From: Pseudomonadota bacterium
GTDB lineage: Bacteria > Pseudomonadota > Alphaproteobacteria > UBA8366
Assembly (NCBI GenBank): GCA_036339585.1
Contig: JAYZAS010000011.1
Span: forward strand, 1-64,000
Direction of reading: 5' to 3'
DNA: 64,000 nt
A model generated the notes under the pieces. It had not been told where the DNA came from. It worked only from the letters and a program-made list of their open reading frames with translations, and ran no database searches. Shown piece by piece: positions 38,590 through 47,722 of the stretch; positions within the stretch are counted from its first letter, which is position 1; each line of letters starts with the position of its first letter. Both the position numbers and the translations under genes were made by a program.

Positions 38590-39453
38590 TTATGGTCGAT
38601 CGCGATAGCGAGCCTCAACGTCTTCTATTTCAGAAAGACCAAGTGTTGAATTATATTCTTGGAAGGTCGCTAAATTATCTTTTGTCGCTTCAAGTCCGTT
38701 CGTAGCTAATATACTTTTCAGTGACTTCCGAACATTAAATATTACGGACATTGCAATCGCGGTCGGCAAAATCCCAAGTTTTACATCATAGATATCCAGC
38801 CCATTTGCTGACAGGGGTGTGTTTCCCGTGGTGTCAATAATGCAGGCCATTGGCATGTTGAGATTAGAAGCTTTTTCCAGCTGTTTATGCTTGCATGGCG
38901 GTCCAAACATTAGCATGTCTGCCCCAGCATCACGGTATTTTTCTAAACGCTCGCAAGCGGCCTCAAACCCATCTACAGCAATCGCATCCGTCCGCGCAAT
39001 AATGAGTAAAGATTGATTCTGTCGGGCATCGAGGGCCGATTTTATTTTACTTACCATTTCATTTGTAGAAACAAGCTCTTTGCCCGCGAAATGGCCACAT
39101 TTCTTTGGGTATGTTTGGTCTTCAATATGTAAAGCAGCTGCTCCAGCATTTTCAAATGCTCGAACGGCTCTGCGTACGTTCAATGCATTCCCATAACCTG
39201 TATCTGCATCGACAATTAGTGGTAGCCCTGCAGCATCGCTTATTCTCGCGGCATGATCTGCCATCTCTGTCAGCGTTATAAGTCCGACATCCGGAACGCC
39301 GAGATGTGAAGCGGTCGTCGCATTTCCACCCATGTAGGCAATATCGAAACCTGACTCTGCAATTAATCGGGCGGTAAGAGCATCCGTTGCGCTGGGTGCT
39401 AAATGAGTTCCAGGGCGTGATAGCAGGGCTTGTAAGTTTTCTGGCTCGGGCAT
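38590..39453 (-). CDS. Isocitrate lyase/PEP mutase family protein, copy 1
   Basis: ATG 39453 (GGAG upstream) gives 287 residues. The TIM-barrel hallmarks are LIVDADTGYGN (metal-binding Asp pair), HIEDQTYPKKCGH (active-site loop with Cys) and RTDA. Family members include methylisocitrate lyase, phosphonopyruvate hydrolase, oxaloacetate decarboxylase and dimethylmalate lyase; this sequence lacks features I can use to choose. The gene precedes an MFS transporter. Two paralogues are at 53.8 and 54.8 kb. Confidence 0.88.
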   Translation of the reverse strand: MPEPENLQALLSRPGTHLAPSATDALTARLIAESGFDIAYMGGNATTASHLGVPDVGLITLTEMADHAARISDAAGLPLIVDADTGYGNALNVRRAVRAFENAGAAALHIEDQTYPKKCGHFAGKELVSTNEMVSKIKSALDARQNQSLLIIARTDAIAVDGFEAACERLEKYRDAGADMLMFGPPCKHKQLEKASNLNMPMACIIDTTGNTPLSANGLDIYDVKLGILPTAIAMSVIFNVRKSLKSILATNGLEATKDNLATFQEYNSTLGLSEIEDVEARYRDRP

Positions 39454-39939
39454 AATGCAGCACTCCATTTTTGGGGATACGACGTTTGGGATAGACTTTA
39501 GCGTATGATGAGGATTGGATATATCACTTTGGTTTGTCGTGATGTAATCAAAATAAAACCGATCAAAGTGGGGGTATGGGGAGTGTATTTAAGCGCGAAA
39601 AAATCATAGATGTTTGCTAAGGCAACATTCAAGTGGCAAGCACTTCAATTGATTTGCAAATAAGTGATTTTTTATTGATTGTGTACGTCAGTTCAATCCT
39701 AACTAAAAAATCAGTTTTGCAGATGCAGATAAGTGCTTGAGAGCCGCATTTTTAGCTCTGTGCAAGGAATCATCACTTTTGACCAAGAGTGATTAACTTT
39801 TGAGCATTTCTCATGAAACATCCATTTAAATTATCTCTGGATTAAAATATAAAATGTTGTTTCTATTGCAGTTTTTTGCAATTTGCTGGTTGGCATAATG
39901 TGTGCGGTGCTCTGCGATCGAACAGGCAAGGGTAGTTCA
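39454..39939. other. Divergent intergenic region
   Basis: About 490 bp between the divergent ICL/PEPM and Fe-S protein genes. A 6-bp inverted repeat with a 10-nt spacer, ATCACT (39772-39777) and AGTGAT (39788-39793), could be an operator. I see no gene or RNA. A leftward extension of the Fe-S protein frame to a TTG at 39883 is possible but has no ribosome-binding site. Confidence 0.4.
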
Positions 39940-41268
39940 ATGGCTAAGGCAACCGTAGACAATTTTGTAGATGCCTTTCGAAGGGAGATTGATGCCACTG
40001 CTGAGGCATGTGTAGGTTGCGGTAAGTGTTATGAAATTTGTCCAATAATCGAAAGCGCAGGTGTTGGTGGATTAGATTCGGAACTTATGACGAACGGGAT
40101 CCGGGATATCCTGTCTGGTGGAAATATAAATGAAAAATCGCGCCAATGGGCAGATGCTTGCATCCTCAGTGGAGATTGTATCGATAGCTGCGATTACGGC
40201 ATTAATCCGAGGTTGATGTTGACGATGGCGCGGGCAGTATCAAAGGAGCGAACTCATAACGAAAAGGAGAGAAAATTAGAGGGTCAAAAGGCATTCAAGG
40301 CTTTGGGTGCCGGTGTAAAGGTTCTATCGCGTATGCAGTTAACGGCAGCTGATCGGAACCGGCTTGGTCAGGATGGCACAATAGCAGTTCCTGACGAGAA
40401 AAGTGTGGACTATATATTTTATACCGGATGTAATGTTTTGAAGACGCCACACATAGCTTTGCTGTGCTTAGACATCATGGATGCTTTAAAAGCAAAATAC
40501 TTGGTTTTGGGTGGTCCATCCCATTGTTGCGGTATTTTGCAACTTCGTGCCGGGGACGTTAAAACCTCAACCAAGGTAGCCTCAAATACCATAGAAAAAT
40601 TTATCCAAACGGGCGCAACTGAAGTCTTATCGTGGTGTCCGACATGCCAAGTTCAATATTCGGAGTTCGGCTTGCCTACTTACGAAAATGCCACAGGGAT
40701 AAAGCCGTTTGAAATGACGCCGTTTGTTTTGTTTTTAGAATCACAGCTAGACGCTTTGCGTCCCTTGCTTAAGCAGCCTGTTAAGAAAAAAATTGCTCTT
40801 CATCTTCATCCCGGCATTGCAGGACTTCCGAATGCTGCAAGGAGATTATGTGATGCAGTTCCTGGTATTGAGGTCATAGATCTAAATCTTCCTGAAATGG
40901 GCTTAATGAGCAATTCTCTCTCGACAGTGCCATCTCTTAAAAAGGATTTGCAAGCTCAAGAATTAGCCGCCGCTGAAGCTGCTGGCGTGGATGCTCTTGC
41001 TGCTGTTTATCACGCGGATCATCGAGAGTTATGCGCTCATGAGCGCGATTACCCGTTTAGCGTAATCAACTTCTTGGAAATAATTGCAGAATCAATGGGC
41101 ATTTTTCGCGACGATACCTTCAAAACCATGAAGATAAAACAGGACGCAGACAAAATTCTAAAGGATTGTGCAGATATGTTAGAGGCAAATGCGATATCAA
41201 AAGACCATGCGCGTCCAATCATTGAGACGGCACTTTTGGGCGAGCAGCCGGTACCGTTACGTGGTTAA
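39940..41268 (+). CDS. HdrD/GlpC-like iron-sulfur (CCG domain) protein
   Basis: ATG 39940 gives 442 residues. Near the N-terminus is one full 4Fe-4S motif, CVGCGKCYEICP. The second ferredoxin motif reads CILSGDCIDSC, i.e. C-x2-S-x2-C-x3-C, with Ser at a ligand position. A CCG domain follows with spacing C-x31-CC-x35-C-x2-C (GCNV..HCCG..WCPTC), inside the published consensus. The second CCG repeat (after LHLHP) has lost most cysteines. Such proteins pass electrons between a flavoprotein dehydrogenase and quinone or heterodisulfide (HdrD, GlpC, GlcF, LutA). No dehydrogenase partner is adjacent; the flavoprotein at 32.2 kb is only a loose candidate. Confidence 0.83.
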   Translation: MAKATVDNFVDAFRREIDATAEACVGCGKCYEICPIIESAGVGGLDSELMTNGIRDILSGGNINEKSRQWADACILSGDCIDSCDYGINPRLMLTMARAVSKERTHNEKERKLEGQKAFKALGAGVKVLSRMQLTAADRNRLGQDGTIAVPDEKSVDYIFYTGCNVLKTPHIALLCLDIMDALKAKYLVLGGPSHCCGILQLRAGDVKTSTKVASNTIEKFIQTGATEVLSWCPTCQVQYSEFGLPTYENATGIKPFEMTPFVLFLESQLDALRPLLKQPVKKKIALHLHPGIAGLPNAARRLCDAVPGIEVIDLNLPEMGLMSNSLSTVPSLKKDLQAQELAAAEAAGVDALAAVYHADHRELCAHERDYPFSVINFLEIIAESMGIFRDDTFKTMKIKQDADKILKDCADMLEANAISKDHARPIIETALLGEQPVPLRG

Positions 41269-41537
41269 TATAATTTCCTTTAGTTACAAAGAACTTTCCT
41301 ACCCAAGTTATTTAGGTTAAAAAATAAACAGAATAAAATATGCCTAAATTTTCATCATTTAATCCTTATCGAGCACAAAATGTGAGCGCTCAATCCTCCA
41401 TTAAGTGAAATTATACAATAAAAACAATAGGTTAATACCCGGCATAGATAGTGCAGTGGAAACTACAACGTTCACGGGAATTATTCGGGCAGTGAACTTA
41501 AGACTTTTAATTGTATAAAAACATATAGAGGAAGAAG

Positions 41538-42503
41538 ATGAGACTGATAGTAAAAGTTTACCTTGTATCGCTTATTATTTTTTCTGCCGCATTTACCAGC
41601 GGCTCTGTTAATGCGTTTCCTGAAAAACCGGTTAGGTTGACTGTTGGGTTTGGTCCGGGTGGGCCATCTGGAATTGCAGCGCGGTTTATGCAGAAAAGGT
41701 TCACTGCGGTCACTGGTCAGGAGTTAATCATTATTAACAAGCCTGGTGCTGGAGGTGCGAAAGCGTGGTCGCAGATCAAAAAAGATAAGAAAGATGGATA
41801 TGAGCTAACATTGCTGAACTTCCCGCACACCGTTCTACAGCCTATTGCGCGCGGTAAAAATGCTGGTTACTCATATGAAGATATTCAGCCTGTTCTTTAC
41901 TACACTTCCGTCCCGCAAGTATTAGCGGTACGAAAAGATAGCCCAATTAAAACATTCAAGGATTTGGTGACTGCTATAAAGGCCAAGCCTGGTTCAGTGA
42001 CAATCGGTGGAACAGGAATTGGTGGCTCCAATCACTCTGCATTCTATAAATTCAACAAGGTTGGAGGGTTTAAGGCAGCCTATGTGCCGTTCAAAGATAC
42101 TTCGTCTACGATCGCTGGATTAAAGAGTGGCTCTACCGATGCTGCGTGGACATTTACTACTCAGGGTGTGAAAGACGGTGACTCTATAAGGATGTTGGCT
42201 ATTGCCTCAGAAAAAAGAATGTCGTTATTCCCCGAACTGCCAACGTTGACAGAGCTTGGGTACCCCGTAGTTGATGTGGCTTATTGGTCTATTGGAGTTC
42301 CTCCTGGAACTCCGTCTAACATTCGGCAGAAGGTTTCCGATGCCTTCCAAAAAGTAGTGAATGACGCCTCGGTTAAGGCCGATATGAGTAAAGGTGGTTA
42401 TCAACCCATATTAATTCCATACCCCAAAAGCAACGAATTCAAAGCTCGGTTGGGTAAAGATTATGGCGCTGTAGGTAAAGCGCTCTCAAAGAAGAAAAAG
42501 TAA
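41538..42503 (+). CDS. tctC: TTT transporter solute-binding protein (Bug/TctC family)
   Basis: The 321-residue protein has a signal peptide (VYLVSLIIFSAAFTSGSVNA) and the Bug fold pattern: PEKPVRLTVGFGPGGPSG at the mature start, NKPGAGG near residue 70, and GTPSNIRQKVSDAF near the end. It captures a carboxylic acid or related solute in the periplasm and delivers it to the TctA/TctB membrane complex encoded next. A GAGGAAGAAG ribosome-binding site precedes ATG 41538. Position 1 of tctCAB. Confidence 0.93.
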   Translation: MRLIVKVYLVSLIIFSAAFTSGSVNAFPEKPVRLTVGFGPGGPSGIAARFMQKRFTAVTGQELIIINKPGAGGAKAWSQIKKDKKDGYELTLLNFPHTVLQPIARGKNAGYSYEDIQPVLYYTSVPQVLAVRKDSPIKTFKDLVTAIKAKPGSVTIGGTGIGGSNHSAFYKFNKVGGFKAAYVPFKDTSSTIAGLKSGSTDAAWTFTTQGVKDGDSIRMLAIASEKRMSLFPELPTLTELGYPVVDVAYWSIGVPPGTPSNIRQKVSDAFQKVVNDASVKADMSKGGYQPILIPYPKSNEFKARLGKDYGAVGKALSKKKK

Positions 42504-42550
42504 GGGCATTGTGGGGTAGTTTTGCGCCATGAGCGTGAGCCTACCCCAAC

Positions 42551-44077
42551 ATGTGTACAATGGAATTTCTACAGCATATCTCGGCCTCTTTTTCTCCTTA
42601 CATTTTAGCAGTAGGCACTTGCGGCCTTTTTTTAGGCATATTGTTGGGAGCACTGCCAGGGTTAAGTTCAACATTTTCTTGTGCCGTGATGCTTCCTATT
42701 TCATTCTCGATGGATCCTGTGCCGGGGCTAATTTTTCTTGGCACCGTCTACATGGGGTCTACCTACGGGGGCTCATTCTCGGCAATTCTAATTAAAACTC
42801 CGGGCACGCCACAATCTATCACCACTACATTTGATGGGTTTCCAATGGCGAAACGAGGTGAGGGAGGGTTGGCCCTATCGATAGCGTGCATGGCATCGGT
42901 GATTGGAGGGTTGACGGGAATATTTGTTTTTTTATGGCTAGCTCCTCCACTTGCTAAGTTTGCGTTAATGTTCGGCCCAGCAGAGTATTTCTGGCTTGCA
43001 CTGTTTGGCCTTACCATTATCGCCTCTCTAAGTGAAGGTAACCTAATCAAAGGCCTCATCAGTGGTTTTTTTGGCTTGGCATTGTCCCAAATTGGTGTCT
43101 CGGTGGTTAGCGGTGACATGCGGTTCACATACGAAAATCCCGCTTTAATTGGTGGGATCCCTATCATTCCTGCTACGATCGGGCTGCTATGTCTCCCGGT
43201 AGCGATAGATTTAATAGCTGATCCAGATCACCACCTTAGTACACCGCTAACTGAGCGGAGAAATAATTTTTTAAGAGCCGCTAGGGCAATCTGGGACCGA
43301 AAGCGAAATGCTATTCAGAGTTCACTCATAGGTACATTAATCGGAATCATTCCAGCAGCTGGGGGAGCAATAGCCAGTTTAGTTGCGTATGCTGAGGCAA
43401 GCCGGACCGCCAAAAAAAGCGACAGGTTTGGAGATGGTGATCCCGGGGGAATAATAGCTTCGGAATCGGCTAATAATGCTACGGTTGGAAGCGGTCTAAT
43501 ACCAACTTTTGTACTCGGAATTCCCGGCACTCCTCCCGACGCCGTTATTTTGGGAGCGATGATGGTTCATGGGGTGCAGATTGGACCAAAACTCTTCACT
43601 GAGCATAATGACATTGTATTGACGTTTCTGTCGGGTATGACCATAGCAACCGTGCTTATGCTGCCAGTCGGTTTATTCTTGGGGCGTTTTATCTACTCAG
43701 CGGTTACCAAGATGCCAAAATCATACTTGGTGCCGATGGTAGCCCTTATGCTGGTTATTGGATCCTTCGCCATCCAAAATAACTATCACGATATAGTGAT
43801 TATGCTTGTTTTAGGAATTGTTGCTTGGATCATCAGTCGTTTTGGATTTCCAGCGCCACCCATCGTGTTAGGGCTCCTGTTGGGTCCTATAGCGGAACAG
43901 GGTTTTGCCCAAGCTCTAATGATTGGTCGTGCCAAAGACTCAGTGTTGGAGACCTTTTTTGCAAGGCCAATATCAGTTGCTTTAATTGGCTGCATTTTAG
44001 CTGCCATCATATTACCGCCGCTTTTGCGGCGCTCCTCTTTCAACAGGTTAAGGATGAAAGAAAATGTTTCAACTTAA
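42551..44077 (+). CDS. tctA: TTT transporter large permease (TctA family)
   Basis: The 508-residue membrane protein has about 11-12 hydrophobic segments and TctA signatures: GILLGALPGLSSTFSCAV near residue 30, GSTYGGSFSAILIKTPGTP near 70, and FVLGIPGTPPDAVILGAM near 320. It forms the proton- or sodium-coupled channel. Start at 42551 or the ATG nine bases on. It follows tctC by 47 bp and overlaps tctB by 14 bp. Confidence 0.94.
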   Translation: MCTMEFLQHISASFSPYILAVGTCGLFLGILLGALPGLSSTFSCAVMLPISFSMDPVPGLIFLGTVYMGSTYGGSFSAILIKTPGTPQSITTTFDGFPMAKRGEGGLALSIACMASVIGGLTGIFVFLWLAPPLAKFALMFGPAEYFWLALFGLTIIASLSEGNLIKGLISGFFGLALSQIGVSVVSGDMRFTYENPALIGGIPIIPATIGLLCLPVAIDLIADPDHHLSTPLTERRNNFLRAARAIWDRKRNAIQSSLIGTLIGIIPAAGGAIASLVAYAEASRTAKKSDRFGDGDPGGIIASESANNATVGSGLIPTFVLGIPGTPPDAVILGAMMVHGVQIGPKLFTEHNDIVLTFLSGMTIATVLMLPVGLFLGRFIYSAVTKMPKSYLVPMVALMLVIGSFAIQNNYHDIVIMLVLGIVAWIISRFGFPAPPIVLGLLLGPIAEQGFAQALMIGRAKDSVLETFFARPISVALIGCILAAIILPPLLRRSSFNRLRMKENVST

Positions 44078-44549
44078 AATGAATATTAATGGCAATAACA
44101 ATAGGGCCAGGAATATACTGGGAAGTCTAACATTCGGCATGCTCGGTATTTTTATGTTTTATGCATCGCAGGATTTTGAAAGTGCTGGACGGGTTACTCC
44201 TGCATTTATTGGTTGTGGATTAATAGTCTTGTCAGTTCTTTTGGTCCTTGTAGAATTTTGTAAAAGTGAGTTATTACCCCCTCCAACTGCTATCACAGGC
44301 TCTTTAGTTCGTCGTAGTTTGTTCATAGCGTTAATGGTTATCTGGGTTGTGGCTCTGCCATATCTTGGTTTTGTAGTGGCAGGGTGTCTCGCGTTCGCTA
44401 TAATTTCAGCGGCAGTTCCCAAAAATTCCCACAAAACATCGGCTTCTGTTGCTATAAACACTGTTGCCGGCATCGTAACCACTATCGGGTTCTGGGTCGT
44501 GCTTACGGTTTTTTTAAAAGTCCCGCTGCCTGAGGCAACTTTTTTTTGA
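44064..44549 (+). CDS. tctB: TTT transporter small permease (TctB family)
   Basis: The 161-residue protein has four membrane segments, the expected size and topology of TctB. The frame overlaps the end of tctA by 14 bp and has AAGGATGAAAG upstream; a later ATG at 44079 just after the tctA stop is an alternative. It completes the tripartite transporter. Confidence 0.85.
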   Translation: MFQLKMNINGNNNRARNILGSLTFGMLGIFMFYASQDFESAGRVTPAFIGCGLIVLSVLLVLVEFCKSELLPPPTAITGSLVRRSLFIALMVIWVVALPYLGFVVAGCLAFAIISAAVPKNSHKTSASVAINTVAGIVTTIGFWVVLTVFLKVPLPEATFF

Positions 44550-44587
44550 GTAATTTTGGAACTTTCAATAAGCTAGGCTAGACAACG

Positions 44588-44977
44588 ATGCTAGAACTTC
44601 AACACATAGTCTCCTCCCAAGGCCCAAAGCGTGTTGGTCCCTTCAGTCATGCTGTCCGAGCAGGCGATTTTTTATTTGTAACCGGACAAATGCCTACACT
44701 GCCAGAGGACCCAAATACGTTGGTTTCTGGTGGTATAGAAGAGCAAACAAAAAGAGTTATGGATAACCTCAAACTTGTTCTTAGCAGCCAAAGCCTAGGT
44801 TTCGACAGGATAGCTTTTGCGCGAGTTTATCTAGTAAACTTCCAAGACTTTGACCGCATGAACAAAGTCTACCAGAGCTTTTTTCCTAAAGACCGACTGC
44901 CCTCCCGCACTTGCATTGGCGTTACAGGACTGGCAGTTGGGGCTTTGGTTGAGATTGATTTTGTTGTGGCTTGTTGA
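44588..44977 (+). CDS. RidA (YjgF/UK114) family protein
   Basis: The 129-residue protein has the RidA signatures GPFSHAVRAGDFLFVTGQ near the N-terminus, EEQTKRVMDNLKLVL in the middle, and the C-terminal PSRTCIGVTGLAVGALVEID with the conserved Arg that contacts imine/enamine substrates. RidA proteins deaminate reactive enamines formed by PLP enzymes or act in catabolic operons. It lies 38 bp after tctB and 59 bp before a GGT-like gene, which suggests catabolism of an imported nitrogen compound. Confidence 0.92.
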   Translation: MLELQHIVSSQGPKRVGPFSHAVRAGDFLFVTGQMPTLPEDPNTLVSGGIEEQTKRVMDNLKLVLSSQSLGFDRIAFARVYLVNFQDFDRMNKVYQSFFPKDRLPSRTCIGVTGLAVGALVEIDFVVAC

Positions 44978-45036
44978 ACACAATAACAATCCTGTTGTGA
45001 TTAGTTGATATTGTAAGCACTCTTGATAGGAACGGC

Positions 45037-46623
45037 ATGATTGAAACAATGAGGTCTTCTCGTGGCGCAGTAAGTGCACCACATCATTTGGCTGCTGAGG
45101 CGGGGCTGAGGGTGCTCCGTGAGGGTGGAAATGCAATAGAGGCCATGGTGGCGACCGCAGCTACCATAGCTGTTGTGTATCCTCACATGAACGCCTTAGG
45201 CGGAGACAATTTTTGGTTGATTCATAAATCGGGCAGAATTTTTGGAATAGATGCTTGTGGGCGGGCCGCCAAAAAAATCACTAGAGAATTTTATTTGAGC
45301 CGCGGTTTCAGTTCTATTCCATCTCGAGGGGCACTCTCTGCTTTGACAGTGGCGGGTGCTCCAAGTGGCTGGGAATTAGCTTTACAGATAAGCGCGAAGT
45401 TTGGTGGCTCGCTGCCATTGGACCGTCTTTTGGAAGACGCTATATACTACGCTGGTGTGGGTGTTCCTGTCACACGATCACTTCAAAAAAATGTCGTGAA
45501 TAAGTCAAATGAATTAGCTGATATCCCTGGGTTCTCTGAAACGTTTTTACCCGACGGAAAACCACCAATTGTTGGTGAGCGGTTTGTTTTGCCAGCATTG
45601 GCAGAAACGTTGATGCAAATCGGTGAACGAGGAATATCAGATTTTTACGAGGGAGAACTAAGCAGAAAGATCATCTCCGACCTGGCTAAGGTTGGCAGCC
45701 CATTAAGTTTGGAGGATATGGAAAAGCATAAGGCGCGGATGACTGAACCGCTGCAGGCAGCAACCAGCTCTGGCACACTCTACAATATGCCGCCGCCAAC
45801 TCAAGGTATTGCCTCACTGATAATTCTCTCATTATTTGATATACTTAAAAGGCCTGAGGCGGAAACCGCAGACTACATTCATGCTATAATAGAGGCTACA
45901 AAAGCTGCGTTTAATATCCGGGATAAGTATGTGGCCGATCCAGACTCCATGAATGTCTTGGTCAGTAAGTTCCTTAGTCACGACTCATTAACCCAGTTGG
46001 CATCCGGTATTGATTTCAGTCATGCAAAACCTTGGAACACCCCAGTCGATAGTGGTGATACGGTTTGGATGGGTGCTGCAGACTCAGATGGTTGTGTTGT
46101 AAGCTGTATACAAAGTGTTTATTGGGAGTTTGGAAGCGGTCTTGTTCTCCCTGAGACAGGAATTGTGTGGCAGAACCGTGGCATAGGATTCTCACTTAAT
46201 CAAAATCACCATAACAGGCTTGAACCAATGCGCCAACCGTTCCACACAATTCAACCCGCGCTTGCTAATCTGCACGACGGCAGGGTCATGGCTTATGGCA
46301 CTATGGGGGGTGAGGGACAACCACAGACGCAAGCTGCTATATTCAGTCGTTACGTTACCTATAAGCAGGATTTGCAAACAGCGATAAATTCACCGCGATG
46401 GTTGCTAGGTAGAACATGGGGTGATGATACCAGTAAATTACGGCTTGAGAGTCGTTTTACAGCTGACGTGACCAACGACTTAGCCCAACGTGGTCATGAA
46501 CTAGAAATGGTTGGTGATTTTGACGACATTATGGGACACGCAGGTGCCGTGGTGTTACGACCTGACGGGATTTTCGAGGCGGCAAGTGATCCTCGAAGCG
46601 ATGGGGCCGCTTTAGGGTTTTGA
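45037..46623 (+). CDS. Gamma-glutamyltransferase-like Ntn hydrolase (YwrD-type)
   Basis: The 528-residue protein is a second GGT-superfamily member. It has the N-terminal RVLREGGNAIEAMVATAAT motif and MNALGGDNF, nucleophile Thr in SGDTVWMGAADSDG (~341), and GTMGGEGQPQTQ near the C-terminus. There is no signal peptide, as in cytoplasmic YwrD-type enzymes. It comes after the TTT transporter and RidA genes on the same strand and may act on the solute they bring in. It is clearly different in sequence from the member at 26.5 kb, so this is not a recent duplication. Confidence 0.88.
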   Translation: MIETMRSSRGAVSAPHHLAAEAGLRVLREGGNAIEAMVATAATIAVVYPHMNALGGDNFWLIHKSGRIFGIDACGRAAKKITREFYLSRGFSSIPSRGALSALTVAGAPSGWELALQISAKFGGSLPLDRLLEDAIYYAGVGVPVTRSLQKNVVNKSNELADIPGFSETFLPDGKPPIVGERFVLPALAETLMQIGERGISDFYEGELSRKIISDLAKVGSPLSLEDMEKHKARMTEPLQAATSSGTLYNMPPPTQGIASLIILSLFDILKRPEAETADYIHAIIEATKAAFNIRDKYVADPDSMNVLVSKFLSHDSLTQLASGIDFSHAKPWNTPVDSGDTVWMGAADSDGCVVSCIQSVYWEFGSGLVLPETGIVWQNRGIGFSLNQNHHNRLEPMRQPFHTIQPALANLHDGRVMAYGTMGGEGQPQTQAAIFSRYVTYKQDLQTAINSPRWLLGRTWGDDTSKLRLESRFTADVTNDLAQRGHELEMVGDFDDIMGHAGAVVLRPDGIFEAASDPRSDGAALGF

Positions 46624-47100
46624 TGCTCCGATCTCCTCTCGAATGGCTATTAAAGGTAATTTGAAATAATGTGTTTAGACAGTTGTGCAAGAAAGTTCCC
46701 TGGCGGATGACAATCCATTTTAGATTACAATGCAAAAACGACTGAAGAAAAAGGGGTGTAAGCCATAAAAGCTGTTGAATATTGTTTACCCCATTCTTGC
46801 CGCTGGACCATCAGTGTCGCAATACAAGTGCTAAGGTGGCGTTACGAATAGGCCTCGTTATTTAGGAAAGTCTTTTTGCGAGTAAAGAGGCAGCTGAAGA
46901 GGAACATTTAGAGCGCACACTTTGTTATGGTTGTGAGCGGGCTGAAATCGTTGGTTACAGAAGCATACTGATGGTCAAATGACTACGCTATACTACTTGA
47001 AGAAGGTGGGCTCGTAATGCCGGATTAGTTCATAATAGCTGTGGCATACAATGTAAAAATGCTAAAAAAGCAAGTAAACTTGTAATTTTATAGTAAATAC
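46624..47100. other. Intergenic region, possibly degraded
   Basis: About 480 bp between the GGT gene and the oxygenase cluster. Short open stretches on the plus strand (for example 46969-47024) are broken by frequent stops and I could match none to a family. It may be a remnant of a lost gene or plain spacer. No tRNA or clear terminator seen. Confidence 0.4.
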
Positions 47101-47715
47101 TCAAATTACCGCAGTAAAGTTTAAAGTAATTTTTCTTTCATCTAATGTATGCAATAAGTCTCTGTGTCTAAAGTTACTATTAAAAATGATTAGTTGACCC
47201 TCATTAGTATCATAAGCAATGTTTTCCATGTTGTATTCATTATCCTCTATTACTGGAACAGAAATCATTTTTTCGGCAGCAGGTGAGTCAAAAACAATTT
47301 TCGCGGAACCTTTTGGAGCTTTTAGAATATAGATCCCAGAAAAAAGACTATTAGGATTTATATGAACGTCAGTAGAGCAGTTTTTTTCGAATATATTTAT
47401 CCACATGTTCTTAATAAATACATTATTATTTGGTAAGTGTACTCCAATATACTTCGCGAATTCTATCAATTCACATGCAATTATTTGGCTCAAATCCAGA
47501 AATTCTGGTTGCATGTGCAACTCGTTATTATTCTCTATTGTGGTATATAATGAGCATGCCCAATCACTCGGGCGACTGTTTGGCGTACTGCTGCGAATAA
47601 AATCAACGGCCGGCAGTAAACTTTTTTTTATGTCATCATGATCGGGAATATTCGAGATCTGCACAGGACAGGGAAATAGCTCTAAGTATCTAGTGTGGGG
47701 TGTTACGTCTGTCAT
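47101..47715 (-). CDS. 2OG-Fe(II) oxygenase-like protein A (PF13759 type)
   Basis: ATG 47715 gives 204 residues and is preceded by GAGG five bases upstream; it lies 7 nt after the stop of gene B. The protein matches the putative 2OG-Fe(II) oxygenase group PF13759/TIGR02466. The iron-binding segment reads DVHINPNSLFSG, where paralogues have H-x-H, so one likely ligand is Asn. The distal His is in NSNFRHRDLL and the 2OG-binding Arg in DERKITLNF. It is most like paralogue C (48489-49097). The family is presumed to hydroxylate a peptide or small molecule; no substrate is known. Confidence 0.82.
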   Translation of the reverse strand: MTDVTPHTRYLELFPCPVQISNIPDHDDIKKSLLPAVDFIRSSTPNSRPSDWACSLYTTIENNNELHMQPEFLDLSQIIACELIEFAKYIGVHLPNNNVFIKNMWINIFEKNCSTDVHINPNSLFSGIYILKAPKGSAKIVFDSPAAEKMISVPVIEDNEYNMENIAYDTNEGQLIIFNSNFRHRDLLHTLDERKITLNFTAVI

Positions 47716-47722
47716 TGTGGCC

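Noticed and set aside
46780-47040. Possible gene remnant upstream of the oxygenase cluster
   Set aside because: Short open stretches in different frames separated by stops; none gave a recognisable protein pattern, unlike the ynfA remnant.
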